Below, piece after piece: positions 46,911 to 55,402 of a DNA stretch of 64,000 nt. Position 1 is the stretch's first letter. Each line of letters starts with the position of its first letter. This DNA is from CAWHMS01 sp963830495 (GTDB taxonomy: Bacteria; Actinomycetota; Actinomycetes; Propionibacteriales; Nocardioidaceae). The notes beneath the pieces are model-generated. The model saw only the letters and a list, made by a program, of their open reading frames with translations, was not told where the DNA came from and did not search any database. The position numbers and the translations under genes were made by a program. The DNA is taken from the NCBI GenBank assembly GCA_963830495.1, contig CAWHMS010000001.1, forward strand, positions 310,001-374,000, written 5' to 3'.

Positions 46911-49019
46911 ATGAGGCCTGTCACCGATCTGAAGCGCACGGTCGCGCCCTTCACGGTCGTATCCGACTACGTCCCGTCGGGAGACCAGCCGGCCGCGATC
47001 GACGAGCTGGAGAAGCGCGTCGCCGGCGGTGAGAAGAACTCCGTGCTGCTCGGCGCCACGGGCACCGGCAAGACGGCCACGGTCGCGTGGCTGGTGGAGC
47101 GGGTGCAGCGCCCGACCCTGGTGATGCTGCCGAACAAGACGCTGGCAGCCCAGTTCGCCAACGAGCTGCGCGAGCTGTTTCCCGACAACGCGATCGAGTA
47201 CTTCGTCTCGTACTACGACTACTACCAGCCCGAGGCCTACGTGCCGCAGACGGACACCTACATCGAGAAGGACAGCTCGATCAACGAGGAGGTCGAGCGG
47301 CTGCGCCACTCCGCCACCAACTCGCTGCTGACCCGGCGCGACGTCGTCGTGGTCTCGACGGTGTCCTGCATCTACGGCCTCGGCACGCCGCAGGAGTACG
47401 TCGACCGCATGGTCCCGCTCGAAGTCGGGGCGGTGACCGACCGCGACACGCTGCTGCGCAAGCTGGTCACGATCCAGTACGCCCGCAACGACCTCTCCTT
47501 CACCCGAGGCACGTTCCGGGTGCGCGGCGACACACTGGAGATCTTCCCGGTCTACGAGGAGCACGCCATCCGGGTCGAGTTCTTCGGTGACGAGATCGAG
47601 CGGCTGATGACGCTGCACCCGGTCACCGGCGAGGTGGTCAGCGAGGACCAGCAGCTCCACGTCTTCCCGGCGAGCCACTACGTCGCCGGGCCGGAGCGGA
47701 TGGAGCGTGCCATCACCGACATCGAGTCCGAGCTCGAGCAGCGGTTGGTCGACCTGGAGAAGTCGGGGCAGCTGCTCGAGGCCCAACGACTGCGGATGCG
47801 CACCACCTACGACATCGAGATGATGCGCCAGGTCGGCACCTGTGCCGGGATCGAGAACTACTCCCGGCACATCGACGGGCGCGGGCCGGGCACCGCGCCC
47901 AACTGCCTGCTCGACTACTTCCCCGAGGACTTCATGCTGGTGATCGACGAGTCGCACGTGACGGTGCCGCAGATCGGCGGCATGTACGAAGGCGACATGT
48001 CCCGCAAGCGCACCCTGGTCGAGCACGGCTTCCGGCTGCCGAGCGCGATGGACAATAGACCGCTGCGGTGGGAGGAGTTCCTCGACCGCATCGGCCAGAC
48101 CATCTATCTGTCGGCCACCCCCGGTCCGTACGAGATGTCCCGGGTCGACAGCACGGTCGAACAGATCATCCGGCCGACGGGCCTGGTCGACCCCGAGGTG
48201 GTCGTCAAGCCGACCAAGGGCCAGATCGACGACCTGATAGGGGAGATCCGCGGCCGGGCGGAGCGCGGCGAGCGGGTGTTGGTGACCACCCTGACGAAGA
48301 AGATGTCCGAGGACCTCACCGACTACCTGCTCGAGCACGACATCCGCACCCGGTACCTGCACAGCGAGGTCGACACCCTCCGCCGGGTCGAGCTGTTGCG
48401 AGAGCTCCGGCTCGGCCAGTACGACGTCCTGGTCGGCATCAACCTGCTCCGCGAGGGTCTCGACCTCCCCGAGGTGTCCCTGGTCGCCATCCTCGATGCC
48501 GACAAGGAGGGCTTCCTGCGCTCCGGTACCTCGCTCATCCAGACGATCGGCCGTGCCGCCCGTAACGTGTCCGGCCAGGTGATCATGTACGCCGACCGCA
48601 TGACCGACTCGATGGACAACGCGATCGACGAGACCAACCGTCGACGGGCCAAGCAGGTCGCGTACAACACCGAGCGTGGCCTCGACCCGCAGCCGCTGCG
48701 CAAACGGATCGCCGACATCACCGACATGCTGGCCCGGGAGGACGAGAACACCGAGCAGCTGCTCAAGACCTGGCAGCACCTCGACACCAAGAGTCGCGGC
48801 AAGGCGCCGGTCCCGTTCGCGGGTGGCAGGGAGGTGAGCCACGCGAAGGATCTGGCCGGCTTGCCGAGCGCCGACGTGGCCGACCTGATCCAGCAGCTCA
48901 CCGACCAGATGCACGCGGCGGCGGGTGAGCTGCAGTTCGAGATGGCGGCCCGGCTGCGCGACGAGATCTCCGACCTGAAGAAGGAGCTCCGGCAGATGGT
49001 GCAGGCCGGTGCGCGCTAG
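46911..49019 (+). CDS. uvrB: Excinuclease ABC subunit B
   Basis: A 702-residue DNA-damage helicase of nucleotide excision repair. Seen are Walker A GATGTGKTATVAW (about 48-60), the beta-hairpin region YYDYYQPEAYVPQTDTYIEK, DEXD-like VIDESHVTVPQ, motif VI QTIGRAARN, and a C-terminal UVR domain AGELQFEMAARLRDEISDL that contacts UvrC. A TAGGCT box and no ribosome site indicate a leaderless mRNA from ATG 46911. The gene overlaps the next start by 11 bp. Confidence 0.97.
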   Translation: MRPVTDLKRTVAPFTVVSDYVPSGDQPAAIDELEKRVAGGEKNSVLLGATGTGKTATVAWLVERVQRPTLVMLPNKTLAAQFANELRELFPDNAIEYFVSYYDYYQPEAYVPQTDTYIEKDSSINEEVERLRHSATNSLLTRRDVVVVSTVSCIYGLGTPQEYVDRMVPLEVGAVTDRDTLLRKLVTIQYARNDLSFTRGTFRVRGDTLEIFPVYEEHAIRVEFFGDEIERLMTLHPVTGEVVSEDQQLHVFPASHYVAGPERMERAITDIESELEQRLVDLEKSGQLLEAQRLRMRTTYDIEMMRQVGTCAGIENYSRHIDGRGPGTAPNCLLDYFPEDFMLVIDESHVTVPQIGGMYEGDMSRKRTLVEHGFRLPSAMDNRPLRWEEFLDRIGQTIYLSATPGPYEMSRVDSTVEQIIRPTGLVDPEVVVKPTKGQIDDLIGEIRGRAERGERVLVTTLTKKMSEDLTDYLLEHDIRTRYLHSEVDTLRRVELLRELRLGQYDVLVGINLLREGLDLPEVSLVAILDADKEGFLRSGTSLIQTIGRAARNVSGQVIMYADRMTDSMDNAIDETNRRRAKQVAYNTERGLDPQPLRKRIADITDMLAREDENTEQLLKTWQHLDTKSRGKAPVPFAGGREVSHAKDLAGLPSADVADLIQQLTDQMHAAAGELQFEMAARLRDEISDLKKELRQMVQAGAR

Positions 49020-49371
49020 CCCGGCGGGGGTTGTGCGTGATCATGCGCTGGCCAAGCCGGGGGCCTGGCCCGACGAGCCGTGGGACGGTGACGTCGTGGC
49101 GAAGGTGCACGACAAGATCTTCGCCTTCCTCGGGGACGAGTCGGTCGGCCTCAAGTGCGGGTCGGACCGGGACGAGGCCGACGAGTGGCTGGCTCGGTTC
49201 CCCGAGGATGCCTCCGTGCTGGCCTACATCGGCCGCTCGGGCTGGAACTCGCTGCGGGTCGGCGGAGCGATCTCGGTCGACGAGCTGCTCGAGGCGGTCG
49301 ACGACTCCTACCGACGTGTGATCGAGAAGGTGCCCACGAAGCACCGACCGAAGGGATGGGACAGCCCATGA
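49009..49371 (+). CDS. MmcQ/YjbR-family protein
   Basis: A 120-residue protein with the MmcQ/YjbR double-wing fold: HALAKPGAWPDEPW, KIFAFLG, VGLKC, and YIGRSGWNSLRVGG through a helix DELLEAVDDSYRRV. The fold can bind DNA; no function is proven. GTG 49009, inside the end of uvrB, gives the usual family length. GTG 49033 is an alternative. It is coupled to the VOC gene by an ATGA overlap. Confidence 0.82.
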   Translation: MRASPAGVVRDHALAKPGAWPDEPWDGDVVAKVHDKIFAFLGDESVGLKCGSDRDEADEWLARFPEDASVLAYIGRSGWNSLRVGGAISVDELLEAVDDSYRRVIEKVPTKHRPKGWDSP

Positions 49372-49805
49372 GCAGGGACATGCAGGTCACGTTCGACTGT
49401 GGCGACCCCAACGCGCTGGCAGGGTTCTGGACCGAGGTGCTCGGCTATCGCTACGACGACCCGCCGCCGGGCTTCGACTCGTGGGAGGCGGCTCTGGAGG
49501 CCTGGGGTGTCCCTCCCGAGCGGCGCAACGACGCCAGCGCTGCCCACGATCCGGAGGGTCGGGGCCCGCGGTTGTTCTTCCAGCGGGTGCCCGAAGGCAA
49601 GTCGGCGAAGAACCGGGTGCATCTGGACGTGCGGGCCGCACCGGGTCTTGAAGGTGAGGAGCGGATGGCTGCGCTGGAGGCGGAGGGTGCCCGGCTGGTG
49701 CACCTCGGCGCAACTCGCGTGCAGCGCTTCGAGCCGAGCCCGCCGATGACCGCAGGCCATCTCGTGATGCAGGACCCCGAAGGCAACGAGTTTTGTCTCG
49801 ACTGA
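49368..49805 (+). CDS. VOC-family (glyoxalase-like) protein
   Basis: A 145-residue protein of two beta-alpha-beta-beta-beta units: MQVTFDCGDPNALAGFWTEV at the start, VHLDVRA opening the second unit, and VMQDPEGNEFCLD at the end. It is of the glyoxalase/bleomycin-resistance superfamily; substrate unknown. ATG 49368 overlaps the previous stop. The stop codon lies inside a perfect 19-bp hairpin. Confidence 0.87.
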   Translation: MSRDMQVTFDCGDPNALAGFWTEVLGYRYDDPPPGFDSWEAALEAWGVPPERRNDASAAHDPEGRGPRLFFQRVPEGKSAKNRVHLDVRAAPGLEGEERMAALEAEGARLVHLGATRVQRFEPSPPMTAGHLVMQDPEGNEFCLD

Positions 49806-49843
49806 GTGGGTATCCGCGAGCTCGCTCGCGGATACCCACTCAG
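49802..49843 (+). terminator. Perfect 19-bp hairpin overlapping the VOC stop
   Basis: Arms 49802-49820 and 49825-49843 are exact inverted copies around CTCG, with a GAG-CTCG-CTC cap as at 34881. The stop TGA (49803-49805) is in the left arm. Confidence 0.8.
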
Positions 49844-49846
49844 GAG

Positions 49847-49882
49847 CCCGAGTGACCGCGAGCTTGCTCGTGGTCACTCGGG
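49847..49882 (+). terminator. Second capped hairpin, 16 bp, in tandem
   Basis: Arms 49847-49862 and 49867-49882 pair over 16 bp with one G.U, around CTTG closed by G-C, i.e. the stable G(CUUG)C tetraloop. It starts 3 nt after the previous hairpin. Confidence 0.75.
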
Positions 49883-50186
49883 GAAGCGCCTTGCCCGCGA
49901 AGGCCTCCCGGGGCCACCTCCTCAGGAGACGGAAGTGCCGCTCGGTGCAGGCTCCCGCGTCGCTCGCCACCGCGCGTCTGCCGTGGTGGGACACTCGGCT
50001 ACCCACCCCGGTGAAGAATCGCGAACCAAGTCTCGGCACTCCGGCGTGTCGGCTCGCGAAACGCCTGTCATGCGGAGTCGGTTCGCGATTCCGCTCGGCG
50101 GGGTCCGTCAGGGCGGTTGGCGATGGCTCCTCCGGGCAGCGCGCACTGCGTGGATTCCGCTCGGCTCGCAACTCCGCGCGGCGAGG
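49883..50186. other. 304-bp gene-free, palindrome-rich convergent region
   Basis: Between the VOC hairpins and the sppA stop. It holds the inverted repeat 50016-50027/50080-50091, a short inverted GGCC-rich stretch near 49901-49915, and two copies of ATTCCGCTCGGC (about 50088 and 50154). No gene was recognised. Confidence 0.55.
50016..50091. repeat. Nested inverted repeat (potential cruciform)
   Basis: GAATCGCGAACC (50016-50027) and GGTTCGCGATTC (50080-50091) are exact inverted copies. Inside lie ACTCC...GGAGT and GGCGT...ACGCC pairs, giving a branched hairpin of about 76 nt. Confidence 0.5.
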
Positions 50187-51950
50187 TTAGCGGAAGCGGT
50201 AGCGCACCGGGAGGCTGAGCACTCCGTACGGCGCGAGGCCGAGCATGGTGAGCAGTCGCGGCTCAAGTTCGCCGGCTCCCGAGCCGCCGAGGACACCGAC
50301 GGCACCGGCCGCACCTACCGCCCCGACGGCGGCCCCTGCCGCCCGGAGCGTTCCGACCGTCCCGACGGTGCCGACCGCGCCGACGTGGTCGCTGTTCTCG
50401 GCCGGCCGGACTCGCTCCAACAGATTCGGTCGCGGCAGCACTCGCACGTCGGCGTCCGCGCGGGCAACCCCGGCACGGGCGCAGGCGACGTCGACCGCAC
50501 GGTCGAGTCCGCCGAGCTCGTCGACCAGGCCGCGCTCGGCAGCATCTCGACCGGTCCACACCCGGCCGCGCGCCACCTCGTCGAGATCATCGACGCCCAT
50601 GCCGCGGTCGGCGGCCGCCTTGCCGACGAAGTCGGCGTAGACGCGGTCGAGCCAGTCGTCCAACCGGGCCCACTCCTCGTCGGTGAAGGGGCGCAGCGGC
50701 GACAGCATCTCGGCGTACCGACCGACCGACACGCTCTCGCGACGTACCCCGAGCTTCTCCACTGCATCCCGGGTCACCAGCTTCCCGGCGAGCACGCCGA
50801 TGGATCCGGTCACGGTGCCGGGGTTGGCGACTACGACGTCCGCGGGCATGGCGATGTAGTAGCCGCCGGACGCCGCGACGGAGCCCATCGAGGCGACGAC
50901 GGGACGCCCCGTCTGGCGCAGCACCCCGACCTCGCGGCGGATGGCGTCGGAGGCGACGTACGAGCCGCCCTGACTGTCGACCCGGAGTACGACGGCCCGC
51001 ACGTCGTCGTGATCGGCGACCGACCGCAGCGCGGCGCCCACGGTGTCCGAGCCGATCGAGGCCCCCGCCAGAGGGCTGCGGCCACTTCGGCCGAGATGGA
51101 TCGGGCCGCGCGCGGTGACCACGGCGATGACCGGCCGTCCTCGCTTCATCCTGGCGGGGAGCTGACGCACGCTGGGACGTCGGCGGTAACGGTGAGCGAA
51201 CGTGAATGACACGTCGCCGCCGACCTCGGCGCGGATCGCGGCATACACGTCGTCGCGATAGCCGAGCCGATCGACCAGCCGGAGCTCGCGGGCAACCTCG
51301 GCGGCGAGCGGTGCGCCGTCGATCGCCGCCCGCACCTCGACCGGGGTGAGGTGGCGTGCGGCCGCGACCTCCTCCACCACATGGGCCGTGGTCGACTCCG
51401 TCATGCGCTCCAGCACCGTGCGATGCGGCTCGGTCATGTGTGACTGCATGAAGAGGTCGGCCGCCGACTTGTACTCGTGCCGCTGGCCGAACTGTGGCAC
51501 CACTCCGAGCTTGTCCAGGCCCTCCCGCAGCGACAGCGCCTCGGCGACGACGCCGGTGAGCCCGACGTCGCCACTCGGCTGCAGCCAGATCTCGTCGAAG
51601 GCGGTGGCGAGCAGAAAGGCAACGTTGCCGGGACCCACTTCGCCGTACGTCTCCGACCAGCACCAGGTCGGTTTGCCGGAGGCACGAAACACCGCGACCG
51701 CCGCCCGGAGCTCGTCGGCCTGAGCGAGCGAAGGAACGGTGCCGCCGCCCACGTGCGCGACCACGCCGGCGACGTGCGGATCGTCGGCCCCCTCACGCAG
51801 TGCTCGCACGACCTGGCCGAGCACCGGCACCTGCATGGACCGGACCGCTGCGACCGGCGACGAAGGCGGCGCCTCCTGCATGCCACGAGTGAGATCGAGC
51901 TCAAGAACTCGTCGGGTACGCCGCACTCCGGGCAGGTGGGTCCTCGTCAT
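50187..51950 (-). CDS. sppA: Signal peptide peptidase SppA, long (67K) type
   Basis: A 587-residue protein with two S49 repeats. The general base K161 (EYKSAADLF) is in the first and the nucleophile S361 (AASGGYYIA) in the second, followed by TGSIGVL. It degrades leftover signal peptides at the membrane. No clear membrane helix is seen at the N-terminus. Residues 524-560 are a Gly/Ala/Val/Thr run (GAVGTVGTVGT type) absent from the usual core. ATG 51950 is 7 nt from a TAGGGT box; GTG 51959 is the alternative. Confidence 0.9.
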   Translation of the reverse strand: MTRTHLPGVRRTRRVLELDLTRGMQEAPPSSPVAAVRSMQVPVLGQVVRALREGADDPHVAGVVAHVGGGTVPSLAQADELRAAVAVFRASGKPTWCWSETYGEVGPGNVAFLLATAFDEIWLQPSGDVGLTGVVAEALSLREGLDKLGVVPQFGQRHEYKSAADLFMQSHMTEPHRTVLERMTESTTAHVVEEVAAARHLTPVEVRAAIDGAPLAAEVARELRLVDRLGYRDDVYAAIRAEVGGDVSFTFAHRYRRRPSVRQLPARMKRGRPVIAVVTARGPIHLGRSGRSPLAGASIGSDTVGAALRSVADHDDVRAVVLRVDSQGGSYVASDAIRREVGVLRQTGRPVVASMGSVAASGGYYIAMPADVVVANPGTVTGSIGVLAGKLVTRDAVEKLGVRRESVSVGRYAEMLSPLRPFTDEEWARLDDWLDRVYADFVGKAAADRGMGVDDLDEVARGRVWTGRDAAERGLVDELGGLDRAVDVACARAGVARADADVRVLPRPNLLERVRPAENSDHVGAVGTVGTVGTLRAAGAAVGAVGAAGAVGVLGGSGAGELEPRLLTMLGLAPYGVLSLPVRYRFR

Positions 51951-51957
51951 GAGGTCC

Positions 51958-51963
51958 ACCCTA
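51958..51963 (-). promoter_or_regulatory. -10 box of sppA (leaderless)
   Basis: TAGGGT on the minus strand, with 7 nt to the ATG at 51950, which favours that start over GTG 51959. Confidence 0.55.
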
Positions 51964-52031
51964 CGGAGGCAGACGACGAGCGCGCCGGTGCCCGATCCTG
52001 ACTATCGTGCAGTCAGGAAGGGAGCGTCCTC

Positions 52032-53429
52032 ATGTCGCCGTCACACGACCGGCCCGACGATCGACGCAGTGCCGCCCTCGGCCGCGCACACGAGCTCGCG
52101 ATGAGCTTCCTCGCCGGGCTCGACGAGCGTCCGGTGTGGGCACGGGCGTCGTACGACGCGATGCTGGCGGCGCTGGGGGGCGACCTGCCTCGGGAGGGCA
52201 CCGATCCGGTCGCTGTCATCGACGACCTGGCGGCCCGGGCAGACCCTGGTCTGGTCGGGATCGCCGGCGGGCGATTCTTCGGCTTCGTGATCGGCGGTGG
52301 GCTCCCCGCAGCCCTCGGAGCCGACTGGCTCACCAGCGTCTGGGACCAGAATGCGGGGCTCAACGCGCTCACCCCGGCCGCCGCTGCAGCAGAGGTCGTC
52401 GCCGGGGAGTGGATCGTGGCGGCTCTCGGGCTGCCCGCGGGTACGACGGTCGGGTTCGTCACCGGCGGCATGATGGCCAACTACAGCTGCCTCTCCGCCG
52501 CCCGGCATGCAGTGCTGGCGAGGCACGACTGGGACGTGCCCCAGCGCGGGCTCTTCGGGGCGCCCAGGATCAGCGTGGTGGTCGGCCAAGACCGACATGA
52601 CACCGTCGACCGTGCGGTGCGGTACCTGGGCCTCGGGCAGGATGCCGTCCATCCGGTGCGAAGCGATGAGCGCGGGCGGATCGATGCGGCTGAGCTCGCA
52701 GCGACGCTGGAGCAGTGCTCGGGGCCGATCATCGTGTGCTTGCAGGCTGGCGAGGTGCACACCGGCGACTTCGATCCCTTCGCCGAGGCGATCGAGGTTG
52801 CTCGGCGCCACGATGCCTGGGTTCATGTCGACGGCGCCTTCGGCCTCTGGGCGGCAGCGAGCCCGCGGCTCCGGCACCTCACCGACGGGCTGGCAGCGGC
52901 GGACTCCTGGGCGACCGACGCGCACAAGACCTTGAACGTCCCGTACGACTGCGGTTTAGCCCTGGTCCGAGACCCGCAGGCGCTGGCCAGTGGCTTCGGG
53001 GTGGAGGCCGACTACCTGATCGGCGGTGCCGGTGACCCGATGCAGCGGGTGCCGGAGTTCTCCCGGCGCGCGCGGGGCTTCCCGGTCTGGGCCGCACTCC
53101 GAAGCCTGGGCGGCGACGGGCTCGCCCAGATGGTCGAGACCCTCGTCGTCCGCGCGGAGCAGATGGCCGATGGGCTCCGGCAGGTGCCGGGCGCGGAGGT
53201 CGTCAACGACGTCGTGTTCACGCAGGTGATGGCCACCTTCGGCGACGACCACCGCACCGGGCTGGTCGGGCAGCGGCTGTTGGCCGACGGCGCTGCCGTC
53301 CTCACGCCGGCGACGTGGCGCGGTCAGGTAGTACAACGGTGCTCCGTGTCGAGCTGGGCGACGACCGAGGACGACGTCGAGCGCACGGTCCAGGCCGTCC
53401 GGCGCATCGTGACCGACCTCCCCTCCTGA
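52032..53429 (+). CDS. PLP-dependent group II decarboxylase-like protein
   Basis: A 465-residue fold-type I enzyme. K299 in TDAHKTLNVPYDCG is the Schiff-base lysine, AWVHVDGAFGLWA holds the Asp that pairs with the PLP nitrogen, and GFVTGGMMANY binds phosphate. It resembles aromatic-amino-acid or glutamate-type decarboxylases; the substrate is not predictable. ATG 52032 has AAGGGAG 9 nt upstream. It is divergent from sppA. Confidence 0.9.
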   Translation: MSPSHDRPDDRRSAALGRAHELAMSFLAGLDERPVWARASYDAMLAALGGDLPREGTDPVAVIDDLAARADPGLVGIAGGRFFGFVIGGGLPAALGADWLTSVWDQNAGLNALTPAAAAAEVVAGEWIVAALGLPAGTTVGFVTGGMMANYSCLSAARHAVLARHDWDVPQRGLFGAPRISVVVGQDRHDTVDRAVRYLGLGQDAVHPVRSDERGRIDAAELAATLEQCSGPIIVCLQAGEVHTGDFDPFAEAIEVARRHDAWVHVDGAFGLWAAASPRLRHLTDGLAAADSWATDAHKTLNVPYDCGLALVRDPQALASGFGVEADYLIGGAGDPMQRVPEFSRRARGFPVWAALRSLGGDGLAQMVETLVVRAEQMADGLRQVPGAEVVNDVVFTQVMATFGDDHRTGLVGQRLLADGAAVLTPATWRGQVVQRCSVSSWATTEDDVERTVQAVRRIVTDLPS

Positions 53430-53493
53430 CGGCGGGCGCAGCGACCCCGCGGGTTGGTCGGCAGCCGGACCTCTGAAACAATGGCCGGCGCAG

Positions 53494-53600
53494 TGGAGGG
53501 GAGTATTCCTTCGCGGCGGCGTCGTCATCACGGAGTCCGGCCACAGCGGCCGGCACCCGGTGCCGCCGGCCCGGTCACCCGGGCGGAAGAGACCTCCGGA
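53494..53600 (+). promoter_or_regulatory. yybP-ykoY manganese riboswitch
   Basis: The leader of the TerC gene contains the conserved GGGGAGTA (53498-53505) after GGAGG (53495-53499), and downstream GGAAGAGACCTCCGG (53585-53599). GGAGG pairs with CCTCC (53593-53597) as helix P1, with GC-rich hairpins between. These are hallmarks of the actinobacterial yybP-ykoY class, which senses Mn2+ and commonly precedes TerC/Alx or MntP exporters. Confidence 0.8.
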
Positions 53601-53662
53601 GCAATCATCGTCTGGCGGGCCGCGGGCCTGCCAGGATCCAGGACTCCGGAGGAGAAGAAAGC

Positions 53663-54652
53663 GTGGATGTTTCCACCTGGGTGTGGTGGGCCACCATCGT
53701 CGTTACCACCGTGTTCCTGCTGGTCGACGTACTCATCATCGGTCGCCGGCCGCACGAACCGTCGATGGCGGAGGCGGGTCGGCACCTGGCCTTCTTCATC
53801 GGGTGTGCCGTGCTCTTCGGCATCGGCGTCTGGGTGTTCGCCGGCCATCAGTACGGCGCAGAGTTCTTCGCCGGCTGGCTGACGGAGTACTCCCTGTCCG
53901 TCGACAACCTGTTCATCTTCATCATCATCATGGCCAAGTTCGCAGTGCCACGGCAGTACCAGCAGACCGCGTTGATGGTAGGCATCATCATGGCGCTGGT
54001 CATGCGCGGGATCTTCATCGCCGTGGGCGCCGCCGCCATCAACCAGTTCAGCTGGATCTTCTACGTCTTCGGCCTCTTCCTGGTCTACACCGCGGTCAAG
54101 CTCGCCAAGGAGGGCAACAAGGACGAGGACGAGTTCGAGGAGAACCGCTTCATCAAGTTCGTCGAGCGCCGCTTCCCGGCCACCTCGGAGTACCACGGCG
54201 TCAAGCTCATCGTGAAGGAGAACGGCAAGCGGCTGATCACGCCGATGTTGATCGTGATGCTCGCGCTGGGCACGACCGACCTGCTGTTCGCCCTCGACTC
54301 CATCCCGGCGATCTACGGGCTCACGGACGAGCCCTACCTGGTCTTCACGGCCAACGTCTTCGCCTTGATGGGGCTCCGCCAGCTCTACTTCCTGATCGGT
54401 GGGCTGCTCCAGCGGCTGGTCTTCCTCAGCTACGGGCTCGCCTTCCTGCTCGCCTTCATCGGGGTCAAGCTGGTGCTGGAGGCACTGCACCTCAACGAGC
54501 TGCCGTTCATCAATGGTGGCGAGCACGTCGAGTGGGCCCCGGAGATCCCGATCTGGCTGTCGCTGCTCGTCATCGTGGGCACGCTGGCGGTGACCACGGT
54601 GGCCAGCCTGCTGTACACGCGAAGCCAGGAGCGCCAAGCCCAGCCCCGCTGA
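53663..54652 (+). CDS. TerC-family (Alx-type) manganese exporter
   Basis: A 329-residue protein with about eight to nine membrane helices. TerC signatures: EYSLSVDNLFIFIIIM with its membrane Asp-Asn, and LGTTDLLFALDSIPAIYG with a second acidic site. A charged cytoplasmic loop (about 150-175, KEGNKDEDEFEENR) lies between halves. Alx-type members export Mn2+, and the riboswitch upstream supports this. GTG 53663 has GGAGGAG about 15 nt upstream and a purine-rich GAAGAAAG closer. Confidence 0.93.
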   Translation: MDVSTWVWWATIVVTTVFLLVDVLIIGRRPHEPSMAEAGRHLAFFIGCAVLFGIGVWVFAGHQYGAEFFAGWLTEYSLSVDNLFIFIIIMAKFAVPRQYQQTALMVGIIMALVMRGIFIAVGAAAINQFSWIFYVFGLFLVYTAVKLAKEGNKDEDEFEENRFIKFVERRFPATSEYHGVKLIVKENGKRLITPMLIVMLALGTTDLLFALDSIPAIYGLTDEPYLVFTANVFALMGLRQLYFLIGGLLQRLVFLSYGLAFLLAFIGVKLVLEALHLNELPFINGGEHVEWAPEIPIWLSLLVIVGTLAVTTVASLLYTRSQERQAQPR

Positions 54653-54655
54653 CCG

Positions 54656-55402
54656 TCAGTCCAAGAATCGCCCGGCGGAGACGAGCGTCGCGACTCGGTG
54701 CGGAGCCAGCGCGGCGTCCTCGATGGTGCCGGTGCCTCCGGTGGACGCGTCCTCCGGCGCGTGCAGCATCTGCTGGTGGTCGGTGACGAACCCGACGTGG
54801 TAGACGCGGCCGCCGTCCCGCGCGAAGAAGTACAGATCGCCCGGCTCCTCGTCGCCCAGCGCGACCGGGCGCGCCGCCGCGGCCTGCGCATATGCGTCGC
54901 GCGGTACGACGACGCCGGCCGCGCGGTAGCAGTAGTGCACGAGCCCGGAGCAGTCCAGCCCGGCGGGGCTCAGCCCGCCCCACAGATAGCCAAGTCCCCG
55001 AAGCCGGGCCGCGTACGCCGTGATCGCCTCGCGGCTGCGCGCAACGGCGCCGGCCGGCGAGGCGGGGTCGGTGTCCTGCTCCGGACGGAGGTGGCGACGT
55101 CGTACCCAGCCGAGGTAGCCGCGCTCGTCCTCCGGCATCGGCTGCCACGGCGCCGCGACCCGCACCCAGTCCCCGCGCTCCTCGATCAGCTGCACCGGCT
55201 CGCCCGCGAGAAGCTGCGTGAGCGTGCGCCCATGCAGCCCGAGCCGTCCCTCGACGTCCAGCCCGCGCACCCAGCCTTCGACGTCGGGCTGGTCGGCGAT
55301 CGCCGCGGCATCGACGTCGCGAGGAGCCTCGGGAGACGTCCACACCGTGGCGACGGCGACCGCCACCCGCAGCGCGGTGCCGCCGGGCTCCGCCTCGGTC
55401 AT
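54656..55402 (-). CDS. NlpC/P60-family peptidase with SH3-like domain
   Basis: A 248-residue protein. Residues ~1-110 are an SH3-like wall-binding part (LIEERGDWVRVAAPW, YLGWVRRRHL). Residues ~120-248 are the NlpC/P60 domain with C151 (GLDCSGLVHY) and H202 (YHVGFV). It probably cleaves gamma-D-Glu-diamino acid bonds. No signal peptide is seen, so it probably acts on recycled muropeptides in the cytoplasm, as YkfC does. The ATG overlaps the epimerase stop (ATGA). Confidence 0.9.
   Translation of the reverse strand: MTEAEPGGTALRVAVAVATVWTSPEAPRDVDAAAIADQPDVEGWVRGLDVEGRLGLHGRTLTQLLAGEPVQLIEERGDWVRVAAPWQPMPEDERGYLGWVRRRHLRPEQDTDPASPAGAVARSREAITAYAARLRGLGYLWGGLSPAGLDCSGLVHYCYRAAGVVVPRDAYAQAAAARPVALGDEEPGDLYFFARDGGRVYHVGFVTDHQQMLHAPEDASTGGTGTIEDAALAPHRVATLVSAGRFLD

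Noticed and set aside
46854..48914. 686-codon open frame antisense to uvrB
   Set aside because: Shadow of uvrB; codon-position bias belongs to the other strand.
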